64,000 nucleotides of DNA from Nautilus pompilius (GCA_018389105.1 JACATO010000067.1:372001-436000); one strand, 5' to 3'; positions 1 through 14,200 are shown, numbered from the stretch's first letter. The notes: generated by a model not told the origin, from the sequence alone. Made by a program: numbers and translations.

Positions 1-187
1 AAAACAGGAACAACAGCAAACAAGTTTACTTTGGAGGTACAAGGAGCATGGCACACTAAAGTATTTTCCTCAGTTTTATAAAAAAAAGGAAAAATCCAAA
101 TATAACATTAACAGATTAAGCGCTTTCACCATAGATGAGTGTGAAATCTTTAAAATCGCATATGTAAGTAAAAATCTTTTAATGTAA

Positions 188-237
188 AAGAAGAAGAGAA
201 GAAGAAGAAGAAGAAGAAGAAGAAGAAGAAGAAGAAG
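188..237 (+). repeat. (AAG)n microsatellite
   Basis: A nearly pure GAA/AAG run of about 50 bp. Confidence 0.9.
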
Positions 238-412
238 CAATTATTAAATCAAAGAACCCAAGAATATGTAATTTAATTCTGAGGTATTTATATACTGTAC
301 AAAGCTATTTCTAGTATGGATATGATGTCTGATCTCAAGAAAAGGTCTGTGAGGTCCGCTTTGCAACTTTAGAAAGGGTTAACACCACCACACATACAGT
401 GTAAGCATGCTA

Positions 413-413
413 A

Positions 414-470
<57 letters not shown>
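413..470 (+). repeat. (AAT)n microsatellite
   Basis: A pure ATA/AAT trinucleotide run of about 57 bp, just left of the CpG island. Confidence 0.9.
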
Positions 471-471
<1 letters not shown>

Positions 472-539
472 TCTAAAGTTTTTAAAAATCAACGAACAAT
501 TCAAATTTTCCAATAACGATAATAAATCTCACCCTGACC

Positions 540-1345
540 CCCGTCATGGTTGCTGTTGTTGGTTTAATGTTCGAAATAGATACGGGTTTTGTTTATGCTT
601 TGTTTTAACTGTAATCTCCCGGCCGCCACACACAAACATACACCGCCAAAGGACCTCTCCTCCCCCCCCCCCCGGGGCCTCAGTATCTGATCCAGGTGAC
701 TGTCTGCCTGCTGCGTGAGAGAGAGAGAGAGAGGGAATATCAAAGCCGGACAAGGCACCTCCCTGCGTTAGCCTGTCGTGTGCCTGAAGTCGAGCCAGAT
801 GGTTAATGCGCAGTGGAAATTCTCTCGGGGAAAGCAGCGACCGGCTCGGACTGGCCAACCGTGGAGAGGAGGGCGCTGAGAGGACCTCAGCGAAGCCGGG
901 CGGGCGGGCGGGCAGGCAGACAGAGAGGGGAGGGAGAAGCAGCGCCGAGATTGTTGTGCAGCAATTTCCACCTACCTGGGGACTTTTCACTTCATCGGGT
1001 GTAGGCACCGCCGAATGCGAAGGGTCAGGGATGCAAACGGTTACTGTTCGGATCGACTCTCGAAGGTTATCCGCAAGCAACTTGCTCCATTTGTTGTCGA
1101 GCGTTTCGAGAAGCGGCCGATGTTTGCCGCCTTCTTACGTCTCCATAGGCGCTATCCGCTGCTAAGGTACACTGCGCATGAACGGCGGCGACCTCTACCT
1201 GCTGGAGCGACGCGAAAGACCATGGGCGGTAACTTTGGTCGGCGCAGCCCTCCGAGTGAGGAGGGAGGGGGGGTCGTCTGGCAAGTCGGGACTTTCCGGA
1301 CCCGGAGCGCGAATTCCGCCCGGTCACCAGCAGGAAGGGTGTCAC
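540..1345. promoter_or_regulatory. CpG-rich island, likely promoter of a gene outside or of unknown orientation
   Basis: This stretch is GC-rich with many CpGs, against AT-rich surroundings. It contains GGGACTTTCC at 1288-1297, GC-box-like GGGCGGGCGGGC at about 899-911 and (GA)n at 715-733. Overlapping ORFs on both strands (to 145 aa) have no recognisable domain and are treated as composition artefacts. No spliced coding exon was identified. Confidence 0.5.
1288..1297 (+). promoter_or_regulatory. kappaB-consensus site
   Basis: GGGACTTTCC fits the NF-kappaB consensus GGGRNNYYCC exactly. A near-match (GGGGACTTTTC) lies near 979. Function is not shown. Confidence 0.3.
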
Positions 1346-1639
1346 TAGGTGCTGAAATTAAAACCTGCTGGTGGTCGAATAAATTAAAGGCTGCTTTTAA
1401 AAAAAAAAAATATATGACTTTCCAACTCCTATATTTAAATAAGTCGAACTGATGATGTACAGTACTCCTGCCCAAACTCTCGGCAACACACACTGGCTGG
1501 CCCCGTTATTGTCTCATGGGGAGTAAAACTTGCAACCTATCTTGTAGCCATGACAGCACTTTCTTTCTCTCTTTTGAAATGTTAAGTTATATAACTAGAT
1601 TCGAGCGACCTCATTTTTAATAAGATATTTGAACAGGAG

Positions 1640-2245
1640 AAAGAGAGAGATGGATGGATGGATGGAGAGAGAGAGAAAGAGTTGATGTCGGTACAGAGAG
1701 AGAGAGAGAGTTGATGTCAGTACAGAGAGAGAGAGAGAGTTGATGTCGGTACAGAGAGAGAGAGAGAGTTGATGTCGGTACAGAGAGAGAGAGAGAGTTG
1801 ATGTCAGTACAGAGAGAGAGAGAGAGAGAGTTGATGTCGGTACAGAGAGAGAGAGAGTTGATGTCGGTACAGAGAGAGAGAAAGAGTTGATGTCGGTACA
1901 GAGAGAGAGAGAGAGTTGATGTCAGTACAGAGAGAGAGAGTTGATGTCGGTACAGAGAGAGAAAGAGTTGATGTCAGTACAGAGAGAGAGAGAGAAAGAG
2001 AGAGTGAGAGAGAGTTGATGTCGGTACAGAGAGAGAGAGAGTTGATGTCGGTACAGAGAGAGAAAGAGTTGATGTCGGTACAGAGAGAGAGAGAGTTGAT
2101 GTCAGTACAGAGAGAGAGAGTGAGAGAGAGTTGATGTCGGTACAGAGAGAGAGAGAGTTGATGTCAGTACAGAGAGAGAGAGAGTTGATGTCAGTACAGA
2201 GAGAGAGAGAGTTGATGTCAGTACAGAGAGAGAGTGAGAGAGAGG
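1640..2245 (+). repeat. (GA)n-TTGATGTCRGTAC minisatellite, about 19 units
   Basis: The unit is TTGATGTC(G/A)GTACAGAGAG with a variable (GA)n spacer, 26-47 bp long. About 19 TTGATGTC copies were counted. It creates a spurious ERELMSVQR-repeat ORF. The G/A variant alternates irregularly, which suggests local unit exchange. Confidence 0.92.
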
Positions 2246-2249
2246 TTTA

Positions 2250-4353
2250 GTTCTGAATTGAATATCTTTGTAAAATTACAAAAAAATCTTTAAAATTCTG
2301 ATAGTATTTTTCTAGGTTAAGACTATTCAAACAGTAGCAATAGCAATCAAGAACTATATATATAAGTTAATATATTTATTTCATTAGAGTAAAGGATCTT
2401 ATTTGTATTGAGAGATTAGTACAAACTTATACTTCCTTCCCGCCCTTGCATATCGAAGATTACCAGGAGATTTAGTTGAGCATCTAAATATTGGAAGTAT
2501 AAAATAATAATAATGATAATATATATATACATGTATAGTGGGGTTCAGGCTACAAAGATATTATCTATAAGGGTCATATAAAACTAGATATCTGTAACGT
2601 TGGTGTTTCTTTCCCAATGTTAAGTTGGTGAATGCATGGAAGGTACAGCCAGATTTCAACATTTAAATTGAAATAAAAGTTACAGCAACATTTTTCATCC
2701 AGTTTATGCAGCGTTGATTCATTAAGAACGACAGCAAGCTTCTATTGCTTAGTCACTGAAAGTTTGCATTATTTGACCGCTATAGGGGGGGGCTCATCGG
2801 ACAGTATATACAATGTTGGTAAAGCAAAAGTGATCGTATACGTAAATGGTCTCACAAACCGACTTCCTTCTAGTTCATGGTTTCTCTGTATAATTTCTAA
2901 TTTCGCAAAACATTTGAAGCTTCGCTAACGCCTTTGCCATACGAAATCCATCGTACATTATGCATATTGATTCCTTTCAGTAGAGTAAACGTGTTTAATT
3001 ATTTTAAAACCTCTAAGTAATTGTACCTCATTTTTTTTTAAAAGTTAAGTAATTAAAGCAACTTTTTTTTAACAAGAAAAATAAAGGTGCTGTAATGTAA
3101 CTAAGACTCAGATTGTTGTTTTGAAAGCTAGTGTAACTTTGCTAAAACGTGCATTTTAACATGTTGAAAAAATATTATCTCCCTTTGTAAGGTTTTGAGG
3201 AACAATGGCTAATATTAATGAGAGATATAATGCTGATGATAACAAAGACTATTTTTATTGTTAATTATAATCACTTAATCATAGAATTCAAGAATTAAAA
3301 TACATACCTTCAGCACGTTTTAATCTGTTTCAACTTAAATTCTTTCACTTAGCAAATCAAAATTATTGTAATTCATTAAAATAGGCACTAACTTCTTTAG
3401 AACACCGCATATATATAATCAGATGAGTTATTTCCCCTTAGATTATGTAAGATAAGAAACATTGACATGATATTTTTTTTGTGATACAATTTATATTTTT
3501 ATATTTGCCATTTTTAAAAATAAAACAGTTTTGTGGGGTTTATTTTAAAAAGTCACTTTTTCGTTGCTGTTTTGACACAAAGTTACTGTGAAATTATCAA
3601 ATTATATCAATCAGAACAACAACAGGAAATAGTAGTATAACATTTTTTAAAATATCAATAGATTGAATATACCCCTCCACAAAATGTTTGCAAGGTGCAA
3701 ACTATTTTATCCTACAATGAGCTCCCTCTTACTCGTTATAGATGGCATATTCTCTACAAACTTTGTAAAAGCATGGAATGTAGCAAACATGTGGCCATTT
3801 TGGTTTGACCAAAAATCCCCCCCCCAACAATCAACAAGATGCGTTTCACTGGTTTCAACAGAAAAGTTTCAGATTTTTACTAACATTTCCAAGCTTAATG
3901 TTCATGATTCAATTTTGATGTCTGGTTTAGATTAATAACAAAATTAATCAGGAGAGCTTTATGTAAGTAAGCAAATTAATTTAACAAAAAATAATAATAA
4001 TAGATACAAATCTACTCGTTATATTCTATCTGATAACATTCTTAAGGTAGTGGGGAAATATTAAGTACAAATTACCCAGAAAGAAAATAGAATTATGGGT
4101 TGTAAATTTCAGACACTGAGGTAGTAAAAATTAAAAAGATGGGTATTATGGAGCATATTTGATTGTGTAGTGTTGCTTGATAAAACAACAAACAAACAAG
4201 CATATAGTATGTTACATAGTTTGTTTTTTTTATGTTTTCTAGGGTAGAGAAAAATAATCTTTCCCTTTTCTTTCTTTTCAACTAGTAAAATTCCAGTCTC
4301 CATCAAGTCATCAGTCAGAGATGTTAAGTGGCAATATGGTGTGAATTATTCAA
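2250..4353. other. Intergenic AT-rich sequence, 3' of the LRR gene
   Basis: Between the minisatellite and the LRR-gene stop. AT-rich; no ORF with family resemblance, no RNA gene and no repeat recognised. Confidence 0.5.
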
Positions 4354-4362
4354 GAGAGTCAC

Positions 4363-4368
4363 TTTATT
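4363..4368 (-). terminator. Polyadenylation signal overlapping the LRR-gene stop
   Basis: TTTATT on the plus strand is AATAAA on the gene strand and shares bases with the TAA stop at 4366-4364. If used, the 3' UTR would be only some tens of bases. Other AATAAA copies exist downstream. Confidence 0.35.
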
Positions 4369-7300
4369 TAATTTTGGTATTTGTTTCATCAGTTTTCTTT
4401 TCATCCTTTGGTAAAGGTGGGTTGAGAATTTTTACATGATATGCTTTCATTTTCTGTTTTTTATGAATATCTTTTTTCTTCTCCTCTCGAGTCTCTAGCT
4501 GATGATCAACAATGGCATCAATCAGTTTTCTGAAAAACAGACACAATAGTAGTGAGATTTCATTTTTACTGCAATTATTCCTAAAAGGGAGACAACTTGT
4601 TAAAATGCCACAGCCCTCTCTTGAAGTGACAGAAGAAACTGGCTGTAACTGCAAGACAGTGAAGTTATTAAAATAAAAGATATATATGTGAAAGGAAGTG
4701 AGCACTAGGATAACTGGCCTGGTCTTATAAAGAAAAATAAAATAATAAGTTACAGAAATCAAACCAGGCTGACTGCATACTGCTCTTTGTAACACTGATA
4801 TGAGAAGGTTGTATTACATGTATAAATTCGTAGATATTTCAAATCTTTAATTATGTTGTAATGAAGGAAAATGAAAATAAAATAGTTTTAAAAAAAACAG
4901 AAATTCCCTTTTCCCTGATGATATGGCAACTGCCCCTTTCAGAATTTATTTGAATTTAATTTACAGAATTCAATTTTTTTTTTCTTCACAATTTTAAAAT
5001 ACAATAAAAGTGAAGACATCACTGAAGCACTTAAGTCTCATTCTCAGCATGAAAAAAAAAATGTTCATCAGCCAGCTACATGGGTTTCTCCCAACATGCA
5101 AAATGTAGGGTTCTGGTAGGGACTTTCTGCAGTAGACATGTAGCTAAACAACACACCCTGCCATCCTTCACTTGGTTTAGGAATGACATCAATGGAGGAG
5201 TTCCTGGCAGATGGCATATGCCAAAGTTGACACACAGGTTTAATGAATAAAAATGAAGATGTTCTCAACCACAACAGAATTTAGGTAATGGAATCATGGG
5301 AAATAAGAACAGTATGAAAATCAACAATGAATAATGTGATATTAATTAAAACTTTAATTTAGCATACTGGGTCTGCAAATGTAGTCCAATAAGACTGGTA
5401 TAGGTATGTACTGTACCTGAAGTGACTGTTTGCAATCTGTATTTGGTTTGTTTTTGCTGATAATTTACTAACCTTCCCACAATGCAATGCTATTAATACC
5501 AAAAAAATCTTAGATTCTGAATACTACTGATTGCTGCTGAGCCATTAGCTATCAACTTTATATGGCAGATGAAATAAAATGCTTAAAGAAAAGAAAATAT
5601 AAGATGTTTCTTGGCACAAAGTATAGCAGCAACAGAATTTGCCTTGAATCAGTTTTTGAAGATCGGTGGGCATACTATTGACTTATGCTTGTAGGCAGTC
5701 ATGGGTTTTCATAGCAATGCATTGTGGGAAGGTTTTCTAAATTATTAACAGACACAGAAAACCAGATTCAGATTACATATGCAGCTACTTTCAATATATG
5801 TATTCATGGATGAATAACAAGACCCCTTCTATAGATCTGCAACATTATAAGCAAGTTTTATGTCTGTAATCATACTGAAGTTGTGCAAGTATGGAATCTG
5901 AAACAATTTGCTGCCCACCAATAATTAAGAAGACATTTCTGCAACCTGTCTCTCCTAGATTAAATAAATCAACAGATTTGAATCGATTAGCATATTTCTA
6001 GTCAGGAAGGACTAATATTAATGTGGAAACTCATTACAGGGATTTTAGAAATGTTTTTGGTGGTGTTTTCACCACTGAATTCATTTTTTTTTAAAAATCA
6101 TGTTACATACTTGTAGTCAATGGTTTCACTGTTCTCTGGTGAAACTGAATTTTCTGAAGCAATCATTTCTGCAAGTTGTTTCATTTCAAATTGATAAAGT
6201 TGGATATGGCATTTCTGTAGAGATCAAAAAAACAAATGTTATGGACAAATAACACTTATAAAATGAGCAATTTTCAACATAGTTTCAGATGGCAGTAAAA
6301 ATTACCTCTTTCTTCAAGTAACTGTTTTTGCTTATTGTAAGTTTTTCTAAAGTTATGCAATTACTGTGTATTTTAAATCAAATATCTGTACTAATATTTA
6401 ATACTAAAAAGAAATATAAACAAGGATCTCTTCATTTCAAAACAATACTGTTACTCTCTCTCTTTTCAAAACCATCAACAAATCATTAAGGCATAATTAA
6501 TACATATTGAGATATTTATCATAGTACCTGTAAATCAGGTATCTGTTGAGTTAAAGTATTTAGTGATTAGGAAGCTTAAACTGTACACAATTAATTATAT
6601 CTACTGCACTCTTATCCTATAATGTAGCTGATAAACTAGCCACATCCAACAGTGAGCAGGTCTGACAAAGGAACAGCTAATTTTAAACAAATTTATAATA
6701 TATATACAACCCTGGTTGCCATAACTGTGGAGTTACAAAAAATTAATTAATCAAGTACAGATGAGGATAATATCTCAAAGAAAAAAAAAGTTATTTTTTT
6801 AAATGTACATGGATTTTCTGATAGTCATGTGTTTATATACATGTAACTATATACACTAATAGATTGATTTACATATGAAATATGACATATTTTATTGGTG
6901 AGTGCACAATTATGGTCACCATTGTATACACAAACTGCACACAGACATTTTTATATAAACTCAGTAAGTAAGTAATATGGGAAGTTGAGTGTACATTAGT
7001 CCACAACTAAGATAAACATTATGTAGTAAGTTAGGTGTATGTGCATACTCTATTGTAATACTTCACCTTTAGTCGGTCAATAAAAGCTGCACTGCTTATC
7101 TTTAACTTGGCCTCCTTGTCAAAGTCCCGCAGTAGTTCTAATGGACGAATGCCCTCTTTGTGTAGGTAATTGATAACACGTTGCATTGGAACAATACGTT
7201 TCTCTAAGAATTTTTTTAAAAAAAAAAGGGAAATCTGCTTTGAGTTTCATTTAAGTTTGTTCACCAGAATGATTTAAAAAACATTTGGGAAGAAAGAGAT

Positions 7301-10300
7301 TAGACTTATTTTAAAACTGCAAGATTGTAGGATAACAACTAGCTCTTGCTGAAAATCTTATCAGATTTTGCTCTTTAATAATACTATTAAAAATTTAATG
7401 TTTGTTAGTTTTTCAAGGCAGGGTTTTCTCTTCATCCATGCATATTAAATTTCACTGTATTTCTTAATTTATACTTTAAATTTTATATATATATATAAGG
7501 GATGTACTAAAAGTAATGATCCACAATTAATAACCAGAAGAGAAAACCACTGTTTGGACAAACCTGTGGTTTTATTAACACAAACATATAAACCTGGAAG
7601 AAATAGTCCACATTTCCAGTGTCACACTTTTCCAACCTTTGCTTCCAGTTGACCAAACCCCATTGCAAAACGTTTTTTCATCACATTAGGCTCAAACACC
7701 TTTCCAATGCTAGACTAACTCTATGCATTCTGCGGTTGCCCACAAAAATTTAGAGAGCTTACACCCTCTTTGTGTTAACACACTACCTGTTGTAGACTCC
7801 ATTTGGAGTGCTTGTAGAACAGTGAGAATACCAGTAATGTTAATGTGAACAAAATTTCATGGCTTGTTCCAACAGTGGTTATCTTGGTAATCAGGGCTTA
7901 TTACTCTCAGTACAAAGTATGTACGTGTGAACACTGAGAGATATTGAAAAAAAAAAAACAACTAACCAATAACTAAAGAATGTGATAATGGATTCAGAGG
8001 AATTATTTTGGTGTCCCATTACATTTGAGTTTTCATATGAATAGAATCTTGACAGAAAATGATAATGGTATTTAATGTGCACTTGCTGCCTTTTTTAGAG
8101 AACTTGCAGCACATAATTTGCATCAATAAATATCATTAAAGTCAAGTACCAATAGCTGATAGAATTCTTCCAAAAGTAATCTTTTGATCACATTTTTAAT
8201 AACCCAATTCCTACTACTTATTCAATTACTGCCATGGTGATTTGCTGACAATTACAAAGAAGTCACATATTTATATAATATTCTCATAAAATATATTTGT
8301 AAATCTGCTTACTGTACAATTGTATGTACTGCTTATCTACAAAACAACTAAAAACACTAATTAAACAAAAATAGCACCATACATATACACCAAACTGAAA
8401 ACCCAGTATGTATGACATTATCTGAAAATAATAATGATAATACAATTGTTGGGTTATTGCAGATAGAGATAGCTCCTTGTGTAACAATTAACTTGTCAAT
8501 GATACATTAACAATAACTGCATCAGGGCCTATATGATATAGAATGTACTTTTTCCATGGACATCAATAGAAATGTTTCCAAATAGTCAGCATTCCCCAGG
8601 ATACTCTTCAGCCTGATTTTGATCAATTCAAACATTAAAAAAAATTCTTTCACACACCATATGAGTTGTTGAAAATGTTAGGAGATATTTGTATGTTAGA
8701 CCAAAGTTTGGGTATGTCTCACTGAAAAGGTTCAGATTAAGGTAAAACACACATTGCACAATTGTGACATTGTTTACACACAGATTGCTTCTCATGGTAC
8801 TCTATTTCTGTAATTTTAATGTCTGTATGGTCAAAACTTGCCTCTTGGTTCCTTGGGCAGTGAACTTTTTAGCCTATTCCAGTCTTTTGCCATGCTTACA
8901 AGCTCTGATCACATCTGTTTTTTGGTTACTTGCTCATCAAACTTCACGAGTGTTTCACTTAGCCTTTGAAGTACATCATGAAGCAAAGATGCCTTTATCT
9001 CTACAAACTGTGCAAAAAAAAACAAACAGGCCAGATCGCCATAGAACACCCCAGTTTTCTTGAATCTTGTTTTTAAACTTTCAATAGTTGTGTGTCTAAT
9101 ATCCTGTTATGCACACCTACTTCAGGCATCCTTTTCTCTGAAAACAACAACTGGACAGCAATAATTTTTTGTGAGCTTTGCTTCTCAAGTTCATCTGTTG
9201 GCCAATCAATAAAATCTGTAAATCTAATTTTCATCTCTTCACTGTTCTGCTGTATTTTTAAAATTTTTTTCCAACTGAATCCAGAGTACCCATCACCAAT
9301 TGATGAGCTTTTAGCAGATGTATCTCACCTGCTTGCAGATATATAGATAAAGGTGTTGTAAATTTAAGGATCTGTAGATAAATGACTGCCATGGTTATTT
9401 TATTATTTTAGAAACACGTTTTTGTAAGACCTAGACTTTGCTTGCAAACCAGGAGAGGTTTCTCCTGATTCTTCTTTCATGTCTAGGGAAATAATCACAT
9501 CAATGTATATCAAACTTTGTGGGTTTTCCAATGAACCAAATATTTTAGTCAGTGCTGCATCCTTTGCCCACCAACATTTTGCCAATGGACACGGTATGTA
9601 CTCAGAATTGCCTGCCTTTTTTGCTGATTTGGTCCCACACATCTATTCTTTAATAAGATTCTCTAAAAAACACAGCAATCCCATTTAACAGTGATGTTGC
9701 AGAAATGGGTGATCAAGTTGCATCACTAATTCAAGATATGATATATGACTATAAAACCAGACATGAGTTTGTCCTGGTGATTCATTGTTTAACCAAGTTG
9801 AAAAACTGCTGTATATTCCTAGCATATTTGCTGCTCATGTTGCATTAGCAAAGCATTGAGTTATGTCCAAACCATTTTCCTCCCAGCACTTTTTTCAAAC
9901 ATTCAAAAAGACCCTTTTCCTGAGGAATTTGTACAGGTTACTGCAGCTAGCAACTTTTCCTAGACATCCTCGTCCTTCACTAAAATTTCTTGTTTTTGTG
10001 TCCAGACGTACAGAAAACAAGACAGCTTCTCATACTTCATCTGCTGCAGTCCGCTTAATTAATGATTCAGTTACCTGTATGATTAGTTCATGACTATTTT
10101 TGATATAAATGTTTATTGCACATATTTCCCTGATTTGAGTAGCTGTTGACTTCTCTTCACTACTCTGTCTAAATGGTCATATTTGCAGAGCAGTGTAAAC
10201 AGTTCTAAAAAATTTCCATGATCTAGCATCCAGTGCACATGCAGTTTAAAGGTCTGTACTTCTCTAGTTTGTGTTCACTAATCATGTTTATAGCTCAAAC

Positions 10301-11199
10301 CTCCCTTTCTGTTACCAGTCTGTCATCTTTAATTTCATCTCTTCTCATTTGTTTTGATTTGAAAATGGTAAATTCTTTATGTCTTTGCAGTTCAAACTTA
10401 GAAATGTGAACCTCTGCACAATAACTGTGATGCTTGCCATCTTGGATTCAGTATTTTGTTGGAGAATGTGCCCTCCAGTCTTTCATACTGTCCATTAACA
10501 CTCTGATTGTTTTCTTCATCCCTGCTGTATGCCAGAAATACTTCCCCATCCCAAAATTAAACATCCCCTGCTTTTTTCTAAAATGTACAGTATCATTGCA
10601 TCTTATAATGTTCAGAATTTTCTCTTAACTTCAGAATGTTTTTCGGGCAGCAGTCATCTTTTAGCTGAGTTCTGCTATCACTGATAGTGTAGGCTTCCAT
10701 AGTATTGCCCCATGAGAACTTTTTCTTAATAATCAGTTATATAAATGTGTTTCAGACTGCATACACACCAAAGGAAGTTGCATCATTTTCATGGTGCTAT
10801 TTGTAGCATACTGCCCTTGGAGTTTTAATGAATTAGATCTCTGGGCTTTTTCAGATACCGTAAAGTGTTTCCCCACCTTTCCGCTCTCCAAGTACATCAT
10901 GTGAAGTTACCAATCCACCATGAACATGTGTGAAGTTTCTCTTTTGCTTAATAGCTGCAGCCAGAAGCTCAAACTCAGCAATGACTGGAATATCCTTAAA
11001 AACACAGAACATTCTAGATTTTAATTTAAATTAAAATACTTGCCCATAAATCTTTTGTTAACATAATGTGGAAATGTAATTTCCCGAGACATAAATGGAC
11101 AAACACAAATAAGCTGCTTTGTGTGTGATTAATAATTTTTGAAAAAAAAAAAAAAAAAAAACACAAACAACAACAACAACAACAACAACAACAAACAAC

Positions 11200-11247
<48 letters not shown>

Positions 11248-14200
11248 CAATCTTTCACTGTGTTCTCCAGACAATATTAGAACTTATAAGTAGCTGCAGA
11301 ATTTTTTTAATCTGAGTCTAGTAATCTCAATTTATGCAAATTGCTACTGCCAACAATTAGATAGCTGCTTTCTGCATAAATGTACTCAGCTCAAAATTGC
11401 TCCTTGAGGACTAAGATTTCTAAATTTGTTTCTTGCAATAAAAAAACAAAGTAGAAAAGAATTTGTTAACATATCTAGTTATCAATACAAAAGCTTCATA
11501 ATTAATTCTCTTCCTAAAATGTTCAAGGACAACACAGACAATTCCAAAAGTAAGAAGATGAATCTATTCATGCTAGTAAGTAGATAGATGTTGTTTTTAT
11601 TATTTTGTGCTGTGGTTATGAGTTCAAACAGTAGAAAGTTTGTGAGATCTGCTCAAGCTCTGCATCTTCTATGCTCCCAGAAAAGAAAAGACTTTCCAAA
11701 AGGCTGCTCATCAAAGGTAACTGACCAATTTCTGTCAGTTACCAAAGAAAGATAGTCAGTAAAACTAAAATAGTTATTGAAGGGAGACATTAACTATTAA
11801 TTGGTTATTAAAGGAATGTAGCCAATGTGTTTATACTGAAATAAAATGAGGTAACTGTAATAGTGACGGTGAGAACTGATGACCAATTGATTAATTTTTT
11901 TAAAGCTATTTCACATCTAAAGTTTCTGGAAAAGCACAAAATTTAATTCCCAAAATTCATATATATGTGTGTATGTATACAACAGAATGTTGAGTGAATA
12001 AAACCAACAAACAGCCACCCCAATTATCTATGCTGAAAAGATCCTAATTATCACCCAACATAGTTTACACCACTAAGCTAAAATGGTGAAACGGTACCAA
12101 AGAGAAACTAGTGGGGGGCAGATCATATGAATTTCAGGCCAGGGGAGCTAAAAAGAAAAACAGAAAAAAACAAACTAATATGGAGTATTTTTAAAAAAAT
12201 TTTCAAAAAAAACAACACATAGTTAGTTTCTTACAGCTGTAGCATTGCAAAAAAAAAAAATGGTTATTCATCTCAAAATTCTTGTTGGAGGACAAACTTT
12301 GCTTCAAATAAAAATCCCAGGCTAATTACTGCCAATTAAGAAAATAATTTAATATAGAGATTCACTAAATAATAATAATAATAATAATAATATAATAATA
12401 ATAATAATATAATAATAATAATATGAGCAGATCTGTCATCTGGATGTGTTTGTTTGTCTCAGGGCTAATAAGCAAGCATCATCTCACACACCTGGTATAA
12501 AATCATCTCTCCATCAGACCATAAGAACAGAAACTGGTCACTGGTCTTTGAGATGACCAAGAGATAATAATGCACTTTCTTGCACCAGCTGGTCTTCATC
12601 TTTCACAAGTGGAAATATTTTCTCAACAGTTTTATTCATGTTTTACCTGATTCAGCAAGAGCAATGTCGGCAACGTTTGTGTCAATATCCTTCAGCATAT
12701 CACCAAGGGCAGAAATTACTTACTGCAGGCGAAGAGAAAAAATCCAATTCTGAATGGCCAGCCAGTGTCTGCTGTCCATATTAAACACTTCTCTTATGGC
12801 ATTATTATTATTATTATTAATTTATTTATGGTATAAAGTAATTCTTTATATGTTATTTTTCCAATTCTAAAAAGGCATTTTGGGATAGCATTCAGCTCTA
12901 AGTATGGAACTCTACGTGGTTTCAACTAAAGTATTTGGTTGAAGCATGAAGATATTTTGTGGGAAAGATTTTCATGAATTTAATAATAATTATTATTATA
13001 ATATTGATTAATGTTGCAGCCAAAAAGTTCATTTATAAGTTAAAATTCAGCTTTAACCGCAGAGTGACAAATATGATTTCAAGTGACAGCATCAGGCTAA
13101 AACATGGCTTCTTGAGTATCTACCATTAAAAAAAGTTTGTCAACACAACAATAATAATAATAATAAAAATAATAATAAATAAACAAATAAAATTGCTCTA
13201 CCTCAATGATTAGGCAGATGAGGCCACAGTTATCATCACCAATAGCTTCTAATATATCCAAGCAGCCAGTTGTAGATAAAGGATTTCCTGATAACTATTA
13301 AAAAAAAAAAATATATATATATATATATATAATATTTAACAAGCAATAATATGTAAACAAAAAAATTATTTCTTTAGTTGTTGAATACCTGTGTACCCTG
13401 TTGTATTATTTCAGTTCCAAATCTGAAAACACCAACTAATTAGAATGACCAATTAACAAGATAATTTCACCTTCAAACAGTTTCCTCACATTTCTATGTG
13501 ATCACTGTTAGCACGAGTATATATAAATGAACATAAAAGGGAAAAGATTTAATTTATAGACCACAAAACATGGTAACTAGGAGGAGTAAATTGAAACAAT
13601 TTTAAAAAATATGGAATTATTATATTCTTTCTTTTAATAATCTTTTTTAGGATAGTGTAGTAGTAGTACAAGTTATCAAACTGAAATATAAATAATAATT
13701 TTTCTGATTTAAAATTAAATTTTTGATGAATTATCTGCTTTTTGTGTGTACCCAGTAATAAAAAAGCTGTGTGTGAACATATTATGACTACTCAGGGATT
13801 AGAAATTTAAAAATATGATGCAAACCAAAACAGATGCCCATTTGACAGGAAGTGCAGGGAGGGGAAAGGAAGTACACATAAGAGATTAAAGACAACCCCT
13901 TGACTCTCCAACTGTCAGCATCATACCCGCATCTGCTTGCTGGTTAAAGAGATTTATTTTTTTTATTTTTTACATTATTTTGTTAAAAAATAACCAGAAA
14001 GTGAAATCTGTCTGTTTTTTTTTTTTAAATACCCTTAACCTCTGCAGCGTCTTGTTGGCTTTCAGTCCTTTGCACAGCAGTTCTGCCCCCTTCCAGGTGA
14101 TCCTGTTACGTGACACATCTAGCTCTTCCAGGATGGTGTTGTCTTTTAGCATCATAGACAGAGCTAATGACCCTTCGTAGCTGAACCCATTTCCGGACAG

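Noticed and set aside
806..1452. Overlapping 119-145-residue ORFs on the plus strand of the CpG island
   Set aside because: GC-rich DNA has few stops; no domain, no consistent splice sites, and equally long ORFs on the other strand.
1916..2134. 72-residue ORF with ERELMSVQR repeats
   Set aside because: Direct translation of the (GA)n-based minisatellite.
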